The notes beneath the pieces are model-generated. The model did not search any database. It was not told the origin of the DNA and was given only the letters and a program-made list of their open reading frames with translations. Below are positions 26,998-35,977 of a DNA stretch of 64,000 nt, piece after piece. The stretch lies in assembly GCF_000739615.1 (NCBI RefSeq), contig NZ_BATP01000005.1, forward strand, positions 1 to 64,000, written 5' to 3'. The DNA comes from Haloferula sp. BvORR071. Lineage in GTDB: Bacteria > Verrucomicrobiota > Verrucomicrobiia > Verrucomicrobiales > Akkermansiaceae. Position 1 is the first letter of the stretch. Each line of letters starts with the position of its first letter. The position numbers and the translations under genes were made by a program.

Positions 26998-28833
26998 TCA
27001 GGGATTCACCGCCACAATCGATTGCACCGTGTAGCTGTGCATGACCTCGGTCGCCGGGTCGCGGACCTGGACGCTGTCGCCCTGCTTCTTGTGGAGCAGC
27101 GCGGCACCGAGTTCGGAGAGGTAGGAAAGCTCGGCCTTCTCCGGATCGGAGTCCCAGGCACCCAGCACGGTGTAGGTGGCTTTCTTGCCCTCTTCGGTGA
27201 CCAGCGCGACGATGGTGCCGACGTTCACCGCGGAAGTATCGGCGCCCTTGAAATCAGAGCCACGAGCGCGGGAGATGTCCCGTTGAAGCTCGGACTTGCG
27301 GTTGTTGAGATACTTCTGCTGATCCTTCGCCGACTTATACTCAAAGTTCTCGCGCAGATCGCCATACTCCTTGGCAATTTGGATATCCTTCGTATTCTGA
27401 GGGATACGGACCCGAATGATGTCGTCCAACTCGGCCTTCTTCCTCTCAAGGCTGGGCCATGAGACGAGCAGTTCCTGCTCCTTCTTGGCACCGTGACCGG
27501 CGACCAGCTCGCCGGTTTCCGGGCGCGCCTTGATCACCCGGGCGAGCAAAGACTTGCGGTCGAGATCGCTGAAGACCGGGCACTCCATCAGGCGGCGGCC
27601 GAAGTTGCGCGCCTCGTTGACGTCCATATGGGAGACGATGTCGCCTAGCAGATTCTTGTCTTCCGAAAGCAGGGTCTGCAGGCGGGTCGTCTTGCGCGGA
27701 CCGTCGCTGAGATGGTCGGTTTCCAGCAGATTCAGGGTGCAGGCACCCACTTCGCCACTGAAGACATTGGCAGCTGCGCCATTGCGCTCGCGGCAGACCC
27801 AGATCAGCGCGTCGGTGCCGAGCGAACGGCGGGCCAGCGCGGACACGAGATGGGCCTCGAGCCTCTCGACCTTGCCCTTTTCGTCCAGCAACTTGGCGAT
27901 CTCCGCGACCCCGCGGGAGCCCACCTTGTCGAAGATGTGCGTAAGAACGTCCACCCAGCGGTCGCCGAAGGCGGTGGGAAATTGCTCGTAGATGGCCCGC
28001 TGGCGGCCGGCAGAAAGCGCGGTCAGGGCATCCGACAGGCGATTTTCCTCCGAAGCCAACAGATCCGACAGCCGCAGCGATTCGGGCGGCAGCTCGATAT
28101 CCTTGAAGGCCTTGATCAGCTCGTCGCGGGCGGAAAGTAGCTCCAAGGCTGGCCCAAGCGCGATCCGCACACTCTTGGCGGCAGAATCATTGATCCCCGA
28201 AAGCAAGCGCTGAAGGGCCTGCGGATTCTGTTTGAAGAGAGCTAGATCAACCGTGATCGCCTCCAGCGCCTTCGACATCGTCTTCAGGTCACGGGCTTGT
28301 TCGAAGTCCCCGACCAGCGCATCGGCCGGACTCAGGTCACCGGCGCGCAAGGACAGCGGCTCAGTGCGGCGGGTCGGCACGATCACGCGCTTGCTGTCAC
28401 GCAGCGCGCGCTTGGCCGCGTCCCACCACTTGCGGAAATCATTCGCGGGCACCACGGCTCCAGTCAATTCGCGCTCCAGCGCGTCCACCGACATGGTGCC
28501 GCCGTGGCTCTCCAGCAGGTGGATCACCAGACCGACCGAGTCGGACTTCGCCAGGGCCCGCAGTTCTTCGAGTTGTTCGACCTTCTTGGCGCGGAAGTCA
28601 CCGGCATCGAGAGGTTCGGTTCGCTGGATCGCGAACTGCAGGTCCATCACCTGGCCGCTGCTTTGTTCGAAGTCGATGGTGACCTTCTTGCCGGGTAGAT
28701 CCCACTCCACGATCTTACCCGCCCCCCATGCCTTGTGCAGACAGAATTTTCCGGGGGCGAGTTGGTCGAGACGCCCCGCGACGGCTTGATTGATTCTTCC
28801 GGCGTCGAGCAGTTTCGCCAAATCAGGATGCAT
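26998..28833 (-). CDS. greA: GreA-type transcript cleavage factor fused to a long N-terminal domain
   Basis: The C-terminal ~130 residues are GreA: the coiled-coil tip EYGDLRENFEYKSAKDQQ keeps the Asp and Glu (about residues 492 and 495) that coordinate the catalytic Mg2+ in backtracked RNA polymerase, and the globular end has VGTIVALVTEEGKKATYTVL and LGAALLHKKQGDSVQV. The ~480 residues in front are not in E. coli GreA. They start with a short RNAP-binding-like beta domain (KAWGAGKIVEWDLPGKKVTI, reminiscent of the CarD/TRCF interaction domain) followed by a long helical region. Chlamydia GreA proteins have the same giant architecture, which supports a PVC origin. It should rescue stalled RNA polymerase; the extra domain's role is unknown. 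Confidence 0.88.
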   Translation of the reverse strand: MHPDLAKLLDAGRINQAVAGRLDQLAPGKFCLHKAWGAGKIVEWDLPGKKVTIDFEQSSGQVMDLQFAIQRTEPLDAGDFRAKKVEQLEELRALAKSDSVGLVIHLLESHGGTMSVDALERELTGAVVPANDFRKWWDAAKRALRDSKRVIVPTRRTEPLSLRAGDLSPADALVGDFEQARDLKTMSKALEAITVDLALFKQNPQALQRLLSGINDSAAKSVRIALGPALELLSARDELIKAFKDIELPPESLRLSDLLASEENRLSDALTALSAGRQRAIYEQFPTAFGDRWVDVLTHIFDKVGSRGVAEIAKLLDEKGKVERLEAHLVSALARRSLGTDALIWVCRERNGAAANVFSGEVGACTLNLLETDHLSDGPRKTTRLQTLLSEDKNLLGDIVSHMDVNEARNFGRRLMECPVFSDLDRKSLLARVIKARPETGELVAGHGAKKEQELLVSWPSLERKKAELDDIIRVRIPQNTKDIQIAKEYGDLRENFEYKSAKDQQKYLNNRKSELQRDISRARGSDFKGADTSAVNVGTIVALVTEEGKKATYTVLGAWDSDPEKAELSYLSELGAALLHKKQGDSVQVRDPATEVMHSYTVQSIVAVNP

Positions 28834-28890
28834 GCCGGGGAAAAATGAGAAGCGGGGCCGAAAAACGCAAGGCCCTTCCCGACCATTTCC

Positions 28891-30000
28891 TCACTTGTCG
28901 CCAATGTCTTGGCGAACTGGCAGCGACCGCGGGCGTGGCAAGCGGGAGTTATTCTCCCTTACCACATGAGTCAGACCGCGTTCCAGAGCCTCAACACGGG
29001 CCTGCCAGACGTCGGGAACCAAGAAGCCTCCCCTTTCGTCGCGGACCAAGCCTTCGTAAATCAGGGATCCGGAGTCCGAGACGATCCTTACTTCCGAGAC
29101 GCCGCCGGCCTGCCAGAGGATCGCCTTGCCATCGGGCCTTTCGATCTCCGCGTGATCCTTACGGATCACCTTCATCGGCATATCCAGTTCCCCGTCCTTC
29201 GAGCGGGCAGAACCCAAGGCGAGGGTGTAGGCGCGCAATTCGTCGGGGAAGGCTCCCGCCACTACCGGCACGTCGAGGGCCTTGCCCGAACGGTAAATGC
29301 CGAGTTTCACCTCCTCCCCCTCTTGGTGGAGCTGAAGGAGAGTCAGGAACTGGGCCTTGTTGGCGAGCCACTGGTCGCCGATCTTCCAAAGGATGTCATT
29401 GGGCTTCACGCCCGCCTTGCCGTAGGGCCCTTCCGCCTCGACCGAGGTCACCAGGAAGCCGAATCCACGCGGCAGCTCCGGGACTTGGGCGCGGACCGCC
29501 TCATTCAGATCCCCCATCGCGAGGCCGAGCCCCTTGGTATCCGGACCGGAGCTGGCGACTACAGGCAGCTTGGCCTCTTCTTCCGGGGTATCATGCCCTT
29601 CGCCACGGCAGGTGACGACCACTTCGTAATCGGTTTTGAGATCCCGCACCCGGGCCTGATTGACGAAGGTGCTCGCCAAGGAAAGCACACCCGGCTCCTC
29701 CATCGGGGCGATCGGATTCGGAGAAACCGCCAGCGGGCCCAACACCGGACCTCTTTCGCCCGGTTGCGGCCCCGACGGAATCTGGAAGGCCATAGCCAGC
29801 ACGGCAGCGGCACCCACCCCCAGCCCACCGATCCAGCCCCAAGGGAGGCGGCGGCTTGCGGGCATTTCCATTTCCAGCAGCGGGGCATTTCCCGCGGCCA
29901 GGTTGTCGATCAGGTCGTCCAGCGAGCGCTGGCCCTTCTCGCTGATAGCGGAGGGGACTAGAGCGGCGAGGGCCTTTTCGATATCCTCAGGCGATTCCAT
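28891..30000 (-). CDS. Membrane protein with PDZ domain, likely anti-sigma partner
   Basis: The gene overlaps the ECF sigma gene upstream by 14 bases, so the two are translationally coupled. The first ~60 residues look like a cytoplasmic sigma-binding region (EDIEKALAALVPSAISEKGQ). One transmembrane segment follows near residue 55-75 (LPWGWIGGLGVGAAAVLAMA). A PDZ domain occupies about residues 165-265 (GFGFLVTSVEAEGPYGKAGV, NDILWKIGDQWLAN, EEVKLGIYRSGKALDVPVV), as in periplasmic sensors or site proteases without a protease. The C-terminus is unrecognised. An anti-sigma or regulator role is inferred from position and topology, not from a known family motif. Confidence 0.72.
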   Translation of the reverse strand: MESPEDIEKALAALVPSAISEKGQRSLDDLIDNLAAGNAPLLEMEMPASRRLPWGWIGGLGVGAAAVLAMAFQIPSGPQPGERGPVLGPLAVSPNPIAPMEEPGVLSLASTFVNQARVRDLKTDYEVVVTCRGEGHDTPEEEAKLPVVASSGPDTKGLGLAMGDLNEAVRAQVPELPRGFGFLVTSVEAEGPYGKAGVKPNDILWKIGDQWLANKAQFLTLLQLHQEGEEVKLGIYRSGKALDVPVVAGAFPDELRAYTLALGSARSKDGELDMPMKVIRKDHAEIERPDGKAILWQAGGVSEVRIVSDSGSLIYEGLVRDERGGFLVPDVWQARVEALERGLTHVVRENNSRLPRPRSLPVRQDIGDK

Positions 30001-30517
30001 GTCGTTCTTCCTTCAATCGGCGCATGTCTTGCGCCAGTTGTTCGAGCGCGTAGCGGTAGCGCGACGCGGCAGTGTTCTGGGAGATGGCGAGGGCTTCGGA
30101 AATCTGTGCGAACGTGAGACCACCCCAGATCTTCATGGTGACCACTTCGCGGAGCTTCGGGCTGAGTTTCTGGACGGCATCGCGCAGGCGCACGGCGTCC
30201 TCGTCGTCCTCCACCGCCGGGTCCAGCCAGACGTCGGTGAAGTCATTCAGGTAGATGATGGATTCCTCCCGCTTGCGGCGGCGGCTTTCCGACCGGTGGT
30301 GGTTCAGGCCGCAGAAACGGATGGTGGAGAAGGCCAGCGGCAGGTCGGGGACTCCCCCGCCCTTGTCCTGCTGGTAGTTCCAGAGCCGCAGGACCGCCTC
30401 TTGGACCAAGTCCTCGGCATCTTCCCGACTTGGGGCCCAGCCGCGAGCAAACAGGAGAAGCCGGGGACCGAACTCGGCCAACCAAGCTTTCCATGCCGCG
30501 GAGTTACAGACCTTCAT
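29987..30517 (-). CDS. ECF RNA polymerase sigma factor
   Basis: The protein of 176 residues has sigma region 2 (DAEDLVQEAVLRLWNYQQD, core-binding and -10 recognition) and region 4 (LSPKLREVVTMKIWGGLTFA followed by QISEALAISQNTAASRYRYA, a helix-turn-helix for the -35). The linker between regions 2 and 4 contains a stretch of Arg/Lys and the acidic segment DPAVEDDEDAV. Its target promoters and signal are unknown. It overlaps the PDZ membrane protein gene, the presumed anti-sigma factor. Probably auto-regulated, as is usual for this class, but no promoter motif is visible. Confidence 0.9.
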   Translation of the reverse strand: MKVCNSAAWKAWLAEFGPRLLLFARGWAPSREDAEDLVQEAVLRLWNYQQDKGGGVPDLPLAFSTIRFCGLNHHRSESRRRKREESIIYLNDFTDVWLDPAVEDDEDAVRLRDAVQKLSPKLREVVTMKIWGGLTFAQISEALAISQNTAASRYRYALEQLAQDMRRLKEERHGIA

Positions 30518-30653
30518 CCGGTGAGAAAATGCCTTCCCGGCGCTCGTTTGTCTCCAAAATCTTCAATCACCCGCCCCTTTACGCCGGGCCGATCCCATCT
30601 ATCCTCTACCGGCACCGGGGGAATACGCCTCGCGACTGCCCGCTCCCACCGTC

Positions 30654-31286
30654 ATGAAACGCCGTAACCTGCTCGCCCTGTTATTCTTGCTCCCCACCAT
30701 CGCGTCCTGCGAACCCGAGAAAACCATGTCTGAAGACGCCAAGAAGCCTGCCCCGATGCCTAAAGTCCCCGAAGGAGCCGAGACCATCACCCTCGGCGCC
30801 GGCTGTTTCTGGTGCGTGGAGGCCGCCTTCAAGCAGCTCGACGGCGTCTATTCCGCGACATCCGGCTACATGGGCGGCACCACCGCAAATCCCACCTACG
30901 AGCAGGTCTGTGGGGGCTCGACCGGCCATGCCGAGGTGGTACAGGTGGTCTTCGACCCCAAGAAGGTCACTGGCGAGAAGGTTCTCGGCTGGTTCTGGGA
31001 ACTGCACGACCCGACTAGCCTGAACAAGCAGGGTGCCGACGAGGGCACCCAGTACCGCTCCGCAATTTTCTACCACACCGACGCCCAGAAGACTCTCGCC
31101 GAAGCCTCCAAAAAAGCGGCCCAAGAGCACTTCGAAAAGCCGATCGTAACCGAGATCGTGAAGGCTGGGACTTTTTACCCGGCAGAGAACTACCACCAGG
31201 ACTTCTACTTCCTGAACAAGAACAAGAACGGCTACTGCCGGATGGTGATCGAGCCGAAGCTCAAGAAGCTAAAGCTGGATCACTGA
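30654..31286 (+). CDS. msrA: Peptide methionine-S-sulfoxide reductase, lipoprotein form
   Basis: MsrA reduces methionine S-sulfoxide in damaged proteins. The catalytic GAGCFWCVEAAF motif (Cys51) is intact, as are SGYMGGTTANPTYEQVCGG, STGHAEVVQVVFDP and ENYHQDFYF. The N-terminus MKRRNLLALLFLLPTIASC is a lipoprotein signal with Cys19 as the lipidated residue, so the enzyme should repair proteins in the envelope and must be recharged by an exported thiol donor. Resolving cysteines near the end (NGYCRM) are present. It is a single gene, followed by a hairpin. Confidence 0.94.
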   Translation: MKRRNLLALLFLLPTIASCEPEKTMSEDAKKPAPMPKVPEGAETITLGAGCFWCVEAAFKQLDGVYSATSGYMGGTTANPTYEQVCGGSTGHAEVVQVVFDPKKVTGEKVLGWFWELHDPTSLNKQGADEGTQYRSAIFYHTDAQKTLAEASKKAAQEHFEKPIVTEIVKAGTFYPAENYHQDFYFLNKNKNGYCRMVIEPKLKKLKLDH

Positions 31287-31319
31287 GCTTGCCAGCTCTG
31301 GCGCTCCCGGATTTCCAAG

Positions 31320-31344
31320 CAGGCGGCTCGATTCGAGCCGCCTG
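31320..31344 (+). terminator. Hairpin after msrA
   Basis: CAGGCGGCTCGA and TCGAGCCGCCTG form a perfect 12-bp inverted repeat with one base in the middle (in practice a 10-bp stem with a five-base loop). The T-tract after it is weak (TCTCATTTGATATTTG). It lies 33 bases after the msrA stop and just before the next gene. Confidence 0.7.
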
Positions 31345-31392
31345 TCTCATTTGATATTTGAGCTTTCGCGGCTGCGATTTCACCTTTCGTGC

Positions 31393-32010
31393 ATGTCCAA
31401 GTACGCCGGTGAGCAAGTCCTAGTCGTCCCCCGCCCCCTTTTCGAGGTGATCGGCTCCTTCCAGGGGATCCGCACCCACGGCGTGGAGGAGGCCATGGCG
31501 AAGCTGCTGGACCCGGAAAACCACTTCTTCATGGACCGCGCGACGGCCGAGGCGGACCCGACCCACAAGCAACTCATTCCCTACTGCTTGATCCGTTGCG
31601 GGACCTCGATCCTGACCTACACCCGCGGCAAGTCCGGCGGCGAAGACCGTCTGCACGCGCAGCGCTCGGTGGGCGTGGGCGGTCACATCAACCCGGTGGA
31701 CACTGGCAACGGCCGGACCGGTCCGGATGCCTACCAAGCCGCGGTCGAGCGCGAGCTGGATGAAGAATTGATTTTCGATACCGCCCACACCAATCGGATC
31801 GCCGCTCTCTTGAACGACGACAGCAACGAGGTGGGTCGGGTGCATCTCGGGATCGTCCATGTGATCGACGTGGAGAACACCCGCATCAGCGCGCGCGAGG
31901 ATGCCTTGGCGAACCTGGAGTTCATCGAGCTCGCCGAACTTCAGGGACCACTGCTGCCCCACTTGGAGACCTGGTCGCAGCATGTGATCCGGGACATCGC
32001 GAATTTGTGA
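31393..32010 (+). CDS. Nudix-like protein (COG4112 type)
   Basis: The 205-residue protein holds a degenerate Nudix box: VGVGGHINPVD begins the fold, and ERELDEELIF has the metal-binding Glu residues but Ile in place of the glycine of the usual RExxEExG signature. Proteins of the COG4112 group (predicted phosphoesterases of the MutT family) carry exactly this GGHIN version. Substrate unknown. The start is the ATG giving MSKYAGEQVLVVPRPLF; an upstream TTG is less likely. The gene faces the solute-binding gene tail to tail with a four-base gap. Confidence 0.72.
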   Translation: MSKYAGEQVLVVPRPLFEVIGSFQGIRTHGVEEAMAKLLDPENHFFMDRATAEADPTHKQLIPYCLIRCGTSILTYTRGKSGGEDRLHAQRSVGVGGHINPVDTGNGRTGPDAYQAAVERELDEELIFDTAHTNRIAALLNDDSNEVGRVHLGIVHVIDVENTRISAREDALANLEFIELAELQGPLLPHLETWSQHVIRDIANL

Positions 32011-32014
32011 GGCA

Positions 32015-33499
32015 TCAAGGCTGCTCCGCGAGATTCGAGGCCCGCTGATAGTTCGCGCGGAAGATCTCCGAAAGCCGGGTCATCTCCCGGCCCGCCGCCA
32101 CGGTGTCCTTCTTCGTGAAGAGCGGTACGATCTCGTTCATGAGGTGCTCGTAGCTTAGCGATGAGACATCGGAAAAGGCCACGAGCGCGGCGCGATCTGC
32201 GTCACCTCCGCCGCCGCGGTTCATGGCGAGCCACGCGGCCCTGAGTTCCTCGTGGGGGTCCATGCACATGGCGCGGAAGGTGGCGGTAATGGCAGGCAGG
32301 GCCCCGCGGGTCAGCTCCTCCCGATAGACGAAGTCCGCAGCTCCCTCAAAGGGCATGGCATCGTGATCGGAGAAGCGCTGGAGATTCTCCGGGGTATAGA
32401 GATCCCGTCTCACCGGCAGGCGGCGGAGGGCGACGTGCTGCGGGCCGCCGGGTTCGCCGGGCCGGAGGTTCCAGAGCAGCTGCCCTTCATCGGAAAGGCA
32501 GAAGCGGACGAACTCCTGGGCGATATCCGCATGCGGCGCGCCCTTGAGCACCGCAACGGGATCCACGCTGACAGAACCACCACCCTTCGGGGCGACCCAA
32601 CGGAAGCGAGGACCGGTCCGGGAACTACGCAGCTTTTCCTCGAATGAGCGGCCATAGTAATCGATGCAGACTCCCGCAGCCGCATCCCCTTGGGCAACAT
32701 CGTAGGGCACCCGGTTGGCGGAGTCCGTGAAGTAGCGGGTATTCGCCGCGAGCTTCTGGAGCAGCTTGAGGCTGCGCTGCCAACCTTCCTCGCGGGCAAC
32801 GGGGTTGTCGCCCCGTTCGCGGAGCACACGCTGCATCTGCTCCTGGATGATCATCTCCAGTACCCGAGCCACGGATCCGCTCTTGGTGGGATCGGCGAAG
32901 GCAACTTGGCCTGCATAGGCGGGATTCGCGAGATCTTCCCAGCGCTCCGGCGGCTGAACTCCCAGCCCTTCCAGCACACCGGGATTGTAACAAATCCCGA
33001 GCTGGAACAGGCAAACCCCGACCCAAGTACGGCCTTCATCGTAGTATCGTTCCCCGGTGAATGTCTTCGGGATTACTTCTTCCCGGAACCACGAGGGGTT
33101 TGACGCAAAGACATCCAGGACTTCCAGCCGCTCGCGCGAGGACTGGAGAAGAAACTCCGGAGTTCCGCCTCCAAAAAGGACGTCGATTCCGGCCTCTTGC
33201 TTGCCGAGGGCTGCGGAAGCGGCGTAGGCGCTATCAAGCACCTTGCGGATATCCGCCGCCCCGCCGGGAGTCCGCCAATCGATGTAGAGGGTGCGACCGG
33301 TCTGCTTCTTCCAATGCCGCGCGAAGGCTGCGCCGAACTCCGCACGGATGGTATTCGTGTGGGGAGTGATGACCACCAGGCGGTCATCGCTATTCCCCGC
33401 CCCTGCCCCGCTACTCTTGCGCTGCAAGAGGATGGGTCCGGTAACCACCGCCACCAGCAGCAGGAGGATGAAGGCGAGGCGGCGCATGCCGAGGGACAT
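32015..33499 (-). CDS. Extracellular solute-binding protein (iron/cation-type family)
   Basis: A type II periplasmic-binding fold is indicated by LVVITPHTNTIRAEFGAAFA, DVLFGGGTPEFLLQSS, GVCLFQLGICYNPGVLEGLG and VAFADPTKSGSVARVLEMII, and the protein of 494 residues resembles ferric- and thiosulfate-type binding proteins. The N-terminal hydrophobic stretch (RRLAFILLLLVAVVTGPILL) looks like an uncleaved anchor. No ABC permease or ATPase gene is adjacent, so it is an orphan in this window. The start giving MSLGMRRLAFIL is chosen; a TTG 78 bases upstream is unlikely. Ligand not known. Confidence 0.75.
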   Translation of the reverse strand: MSLGMRRLAFILLLLVAVVTGPILLQRKSSGAGAGNSDDRLVVITPHTNTIRAEFGAAFARHWKKQTGRTLYIDWRTPGGAADIRKVLDSAYAASAALGKQEAGIDVLFGGGTPEFLLQSSRERLEVLDVFASNPSWFREEVIPKTFTGERYYDEGRTWVGVCLFQLGICYNPGVLEGLGVQPPERWEDLANPAYAGQVAFADPTKSGSVARVLEMIIQEQMQRVLRERGDNPVAREEGWQRSLKLLQKLAANTRYFTDSANRVPYDVAQGDAAAGVCIDYYGRSFEEKLRSSRTGPRFRWVAPKGGGSVSVDPVAVLKGAPHADIAQEFVRFCLSDEGQLLWNLRPGEPGGPQHVALRRLPVRRDLYTPENLQRFSDHDAMPFEGAADFVYREELTRGALPAITATFRAMCMDPHEELRAAWLAMNRGGGGDADRAALVAFSDVSSLSYEHLMNEIVPLFTKKDTVAAGREMTRLSEIFRANYQRASNLAEQP

Positions 33500-33631
33500 G
33501 CCACGAGAGCAGGAAACTTTCAACGGCTCCGCATCCACTGCCGCGGAAGAACTTCGCAGTGACAAAAACGCCAACAAGTGTGGCCGGTCTCGCCATGGAG
33601 AAATTCGCCCGTCCTACAGAGTATTCTTGGA

Positions 33632-34576
33632 ATGAATCCGGGAGGCGACAGCTCGACCGTGGCCCTCACCTTCGGGTCCACGGCCCCGGGCGCTATTTCC
33701 GCTGACCAGGGCATCGCGCGGATCCTCGGGAGATTTCACGATGCGAATGATCCTCACGTGCTGGTGGTGGCCCACCGCGGCGGCTATCTGTCGGAACGCG
33801 GGGAGATCCTGCCGGAAAACTCGATGCCCGCGATCGAGCGATCGATCGCAGGAGGGGCGGAGATTCTGGAGATCGATGTGCGACCTACCCGGGACGGGCA
33901 TCTGGTACTGATGCATGACAAGACGGTAACCCGCACCACCACCGGTCGCGGAGCGGTGGCATCCCTCAGCTTGACCGAGATCCGGGCCCTACACCTGCGT
34001 GACGCCGATGGCGTAGCCACCAGCCTGCGGGTTCCCACCTTTGCCGAGGTGATGCTGCGGGCTAAAGGCGAGGTAATGGTCAATCTGGACAAGCTGGATT
34101 TTACGAATCCTGCGGTACTGGGCGAAGCCATCCGGGTGCTCCAAGACACTGACACACTAGACCATGCGCTCTTCAAGGGCTCCGCCCCCGCGAGTGCCGT
34201 GAAGGAGGCACTCAGTTCCCGCCCCGAGATCATCCACTACATGCCGGTATTCACGGACACTACAGACAAGATGGTGCTGTCCGTCATGGAGACCCTGCGA
34301 CCTCCAGCGGTGGAGCTGATTTTTTCCAAGGCCTCGACGCCCATGCTCGGTCCCGAGGTCCTGGCCAAGGCCCGGCAATATGGCTGCCGGATTTGGGTGA
34401 ACTCGCTGTGGCCACACCTCAACGGCGGGCACCATGACGCCATGGCGATCCGCGGGAATCCGGACTTGGCCTGGGGCTGGATCATCGGCAAGGGTGCCAA
34501 AATCATCCAGACGGACTATCCGGCGGAGCTGGCGGCTTATCTCCAGCGCTTGGGCAAGCAGGGCCAGCAAGGGTGA
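33632..34576 (+). CDS. Glycerophosphodiester phosphodiesterase-like protein
   Basis: The GDPD fold is shown by VVAHRGGYLSERGEILPENS (catalytic His of the HRG motif and metal-binding Glu), then EILEIDVRPTRDGHLVLMHD with the second catalytic His and the metal Asp, and TVTRTTTGRGAV. The C-terminal strand reads IWVNSLWPHLNGG, a common GDPD variant. The family hydrolyses glycerophosphodiesters to glycerol-3-phosphate and an alcohol; other members act on polymer-linked phosphates. There is no convincing signal peptide. It is transcribed divergently from the solute-binding gene and upstream of a regulator gene in the same direction. Confidence 0.85.
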   Translation: MNPGGDSSTVALTFGSTAPGAISADQGIARILGRFHDANDPHVLVVAHRGGYLSERGEILPENSMPAIERSIAGGAEILEIDVRPTRDGHLVLMHDKTVTRTTTGRGAVASLSLTEIRALHLRDADGVATSLRVPTFAEVMLRAKGEVMVNLDKLDFTNPAVLGEAIRVLQDTDTLDHALFKGSAPASAVKEALSSRPEIIHYMPVFTDTTDKMVLSVMETLRPPAVELIFSKASTPMLGPEVLAKARQYGCRIWVNSLWPHLNGGHHDAMAIRGNPDLAWGWIIGKGAKIIQTDYPAELAAYLQRLGKQGQQG

Positions 34577-34668
34577 CGGAATCGTTGGATTCGCGGGATC
34601 TGCAAACTTGCGCGGACATCTAGGGACGTTAGGCTGGAAACGGGTCCTACGACCCTGACCCTATCGGC

Positions 34669-35853
34669 ATGGCTGCCCATTCCCCCGCCCCCTCGTCTGC
34701 TCCTGCCGTGGCTCTCGCGCTGGGACGCAGGACCTATCCGCGGCTGGGGATGCGCCGTGGGGTGGAGCGCTTCATCCGCGAGCACGCGCCAGCCTGGACG
34801 CTGATCCGCAAGACGAACTACACCCATCTGGATTGGCACGAGGCGATGGAATCGCAGCCGGATGCGCTGCTCGGTTTCTTCGAGGAAGCCGGGCAATTCG
34901 AATGGGTGAAGGGACGGCCGGGACTGGTCGCGGTGAATATGCACCGGGTTCCCGGCTGCGTGGGTATCCCCGAGGTGCTGGTCGATGACATCGAAGTCGG
35001 ACGGGAGGCGGCGCGCCACTTGATGGCAAAGGGTTTCCTGAAATTCGGCTACTGCACCCATCTGCCCGACAAGGGATTCTCGATCGACCGACTGGAAGGC
35101 TTCCGGAGCGAACTGGAGAAGGCGGGGTCCACGGTGAAATTGCTGGAAATGGAGTTCAGCGATCCGCCGCGCTGCCCGGGCTTGCAGGCGTGGGTCAGCA
35201 AGTCGGACGAGACCCGGCCCGCGGTCTTTTGCTGCGACGATGCCTGCGCGACACTCCTGATCACGTGCTGCCGGGACAGCGATCTGCAAGTGCCCGGCGA
35301 TCTGGCGGTGCTGGGCGCGGGAGACGATGACTTCCACGTAGAGAATGACAGCGTTACCCTGTCCTCGGTGCGCATCGACTTCGCAGGAGTGGGTTACCAA
35401 GCGGCGGCTCTCTTGACCGTCCTGATGGCTGGGAAAGCGGCCCCGGAGGAAGCTCTCCGGATTCCGCCACAAGGAATCTCCGAGCGCTCCAGCACCGCGA
35501 GCGGGCCAGAGCCCCCGGCACTGCGCCGCCTCTTCCGCCTGCTAGAAGAGCGGCATGCCGATCCGCATTTCAATCCGGAGGTGGCCGCGAGCCTCTGCCA
35601 TGTGTCTGCCCGCACGCTGCGCCGCTACCTTCAAGAGAGCGGTCGGCCCTCGCTGGTGGAGCTACTTCGAGAGCGGCGACTGGAGACGGCTATGCAACGG
35701 CTTCTGGTGACGGACGAGCCTGTGGAGCGGGTCGCGGAGCATGCGGGATTCCTCGACTACACCACCTTCTTCAGAGCCTTCCGCAAGCGCTACGGGGTGA
35801 GTCCAACCGACCAGAGGCGGGAGGCCGCCCGGCGCCGGGCCGCGGCGGAATAG
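34669..35853 (+). CDS. XylR-like regulator: LacI-type sensor with AraC helix-turn-helix
   Basis: The 394-residue protein has a periplasmic-binding-like sensor in residues ~1-275 (RRGVERFIREHAPAWTLIRK, VDDIEVGREAARHLMAKG, DLAVLGAGDDDFHVENDS) and an AraC/XylS DNA-binding domain at 285-385 (HFNPEVAASLCHVSARTLRR, VERVAEHAGFLDYTTFFRAF). This LacI/AraC hybrid is the XylR type; many such regulators occur in PVC genomes and respond to sugars. It follows the GDPD gene by 92 bases and precedes a secreted Calx-beta protein by 124. The target and ligand cannot be read from sequence. Confidence 0.88.
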   Translation: MAAHSPAPSSAPAVALALGRRTYPRLGMRRGVERFIREHAPAWTLIRKTNYTHLDWHEAMESQPDALLGFFEEAGQFEWVKGRPGLVAVNMHRVPGCVGIPEVLVDDIEVGREAARHLMAKGFLKFGYCTHLPDKGFSIDRLEGFRSELEKAGSTVKLLEMEFSDPPRCPGLQAWVSKSDETRPAVFCCDDACATLLITCCRDSDLQVPGDLAVLGAGDDDFHVENDSVTLSSVRIDFAGVGYQAAALLTVLMAGKAAPEEALRIPPQGISERSSTASGPEPPALRRLFRLLEERHADPHFNPEVAASLCHVSARTLRRYLQESGRPSLVELLRERRLETAMQRLLVTDEPVERVAEHAGFLDYTTFFRAFRKRYGVSPTDQRREAARRRAAAE

Positions 35854-35977
35854 CGCGGGGTGTCCGCGATTGCATGATTCCGCGGCCAGTGCCGCCATTC
35901 TCGGGAGATGGGCAAGGGCTAGCGTGCGCAGGCCACCGGCGAGCTTCCGCACTGCCGGTCCGCTTCCCCAAGAAACC

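Noticed and set aside
32015-34576. ABC transporter operon around the solute-binding gene
   Set aside because: No permease or ATPase gene is adjacent on either side.
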